From Lumbricus terrestris (lineage: Eukaryota; Annelida; Clitellata; Crassiclitellata; Lumbricidae): 64,000 nucleotides of DNA. A model generated the notes under the pieces. It was given only the letters and a program-made list of their open reading frames with translations. It had not been told where the DNA came from and did not search any database. Shown in pieces: positions 62,431 to 64,000 of this stretch (position 1 is the first letter of the stretch; the number at the start of each line of letters is the position of its first letter). The stretch lies in assembly GCA_949752735.1 (NCBI GenBank), contig OX457052.1:36452619-36516618 (forward strand), read 5' to 3'. Position numbers and translations under genes: made by a program.

Positions 62431-64000
62431 TACAATGCAGACAAATTTTGCAGACCTGTATTGTATGGCTAACTGGTATTGAACTGCTAGAAACAGAAAG
62501 GAACTGCATCCTACTTTTAAAAAATAGCATCATATATTATTAATAACACGTGTGTTGAATTTGAATTGTGATCAGTGTTTAAAATGGGACGTTGTATGGA
62601 AGACAAGTAAACTGAAATAGACAACACATTTGGGCAACCATATGTAAAATAAAACTGTAGGCAAACTGTGAGGATGAGAGCTGAATACAGGCTAGCCGAG
62701 AACTAATAGCGGGGAAAATGAGCTGGATCTTGGCGAATTTTATGAGCCAGTGGCTGATTATTTATACAGTTTATGATGTTTGCCTTTCTAACTATAATAT
62801 TTTTTAGTTAAATCATAGTAAAAGTATATATATATATAAATATATATATATACTTTTGCTGTTTCAATTTCTTGCTTTGTTAAATTATTTCATCTGCACA
62901 GGGGTCTCGATTTTGTCACCGGTCCTGGCTGTCGATATTCATAATGAGTTCACATTATGCATGTAATTATATGAAATTAAGTGTTAGACAAACCGCGACT
63001 GGAAACTATAGTGAAAAATTATTCTGAAATTATATACATATTATACAAGTTCATTAATATGAGAATCTTGATTGCAGAATGCATTTATAAGCCTGTAACC
63101 TTGCTGGAGAGTTGTTTTAATTAGTCAGTTTTGAATTGCACAGCCGGATAAATAATTAACTTCCTACTTTTCGGACAAAGAAAACATTTGTCATTGTTTT
63201 TGGACTTATCCATATATTATTACGTACACACAAAAAATCGTATTTTGATGTCTCTCCCCAGCCTACGTTCATACAAGCTTCTCTGGCCCCTCCTGCAAAG
63301 GTTATTTGCTAAGATTATAGATCTATAAAATATTTGTTTTGCCGCAGGCTAATATTTATTTTTTAAACTTATTATTTGCTAGCTAAAGTTTGTTAACTTC
63401 TTTGGTTTCCTGTTTATGTTGGAACAGAATTTGATTAAATAATGTAATCAAATGCCGTTGTATGCCTAGATAGGATTATACGCAGTTCTAAATGTGGGCG
63501 TGATAAATAGATATTTAGTTGCGTCGGTAAATTTTGTCGTGGCCTCCCCCGCTGTATCACTTAAATCCGGTGACCCTGCATATGTAATAAATAGAAAAAC
63601 CACTTTTCCGGAAAACTTCTGATCTGAAATAACGTGCTATTAGTCATAGACAGTTTATACTTTTGTCTGTAGTTGTCATTTAAAAACTTTTATAGCACCA
63701 CTTCAAGAGATGATGACTGAACTGCCTGACTTATGTTAGACGTCATTAGAACAGAAATTCCATCAGTCAGGAAAACAATGCCGAGAAAACTCGGAGATAG
63801 TCACCAATGAAGGGCCCACACAGGCACGTGGTACCGGCCAATTATAGGATCATTAATCCAATTATCAGCCACTTTGTGTGCATTCTTATCGGACAAATGA
63901 GTTAGCGTGATATAGAAGAAACGGGCAGCAGTTCCAATGGCTAGCAATACTAACATTCCAGGCATGTTTCAGTACTCGTGAGTGCGCTGTAGGTTGATCT
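62431..64000. other. Probable dlg intron, nothing recognised
   Basis: The sequence is AT-rich with a TATATATA inverted run at 62825-62855. I looked for the next expected dlg exon (the Ser/Asp-rich E-F linker leading to the guanylate-kinase domain) and did not find it. Confidence 0.5.

Overview
This window is animal genomic DNA, most likely from an invertebrate deuterostome. It holds spliced genes, tandem C2H2 zinc-finger genes, a Discs-large gene with vertebrate-like SH3 and hook exons, tRNA-derived SINEs, CR1/L2-like LINE tails and many short hAT-type elements. The motif taggcct recurs throughout, which I associate loosely with echinoderm-like genomes. I cannot name a species. There are no prokaryotic features, rRNA genes or CRISPR arrays.

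Region 1 (1-39440) is a family of duplicated zinc-finger units, A (1136), B (7413), C (12580) and D (about 27375). Each carries a single-exon run of C2H2 fingers, a shared 3' flank with an AATAAA about 125-140 bp after the stop, and a strongly purine-rich tract. Only B is an uninterrupted reading frame (498 aa, 17 fingers). A is cut by a hAT insertion, C has a 4-bp frameshifting insertion, and D has lost its start codon and has a nonsense codon and a frameshift.

Two large nests of transposons sit in the flanks of units C and D. Because the units are paralogous, the uninterrupted copies serve as empty sites, and most layers can be bounded by target-site duplications. In unit C, a hAT element (16053-25494) holds a second element with hAT transposase remains, which is itself broken by two foldback elements. 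The outer hAT also holds a complete-looking 5853-bp Ty3/Gypsy-type LTR retrotransposon. That element has matching 833-bp LTRs and one open Gag-protease-integrase frame, but the reverse transcriptase and most of the RNase H are missing. In unit D the nest is five levels deep (30600-37110).

Region 2 (38741-46307, minus strand) is a seven-exon gene whose splice phases all agree. It encodes a 473-aa type I membrane protein with a signal peptide, WSC domain, C-type-lectin-like domain, transmembrane helix and proline/methionine-rich tail. Its last exon and flank are duplicated, with a frameshift, next to zinc-finger unit A at 3746-4402.

Region 3 (46308-56289) has no gene I can support. It is filled with MITEs, LINE 3' ends and simple repeats. 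Region 4 (56290-61833, plus strand) holds four exons of a Discs-large MAGUK gene (PDZ3-SH3 linker, SH3, basic hook, alternative-type hook exon). The PDZ and guanylate-kinase exons lie outside or were not found.
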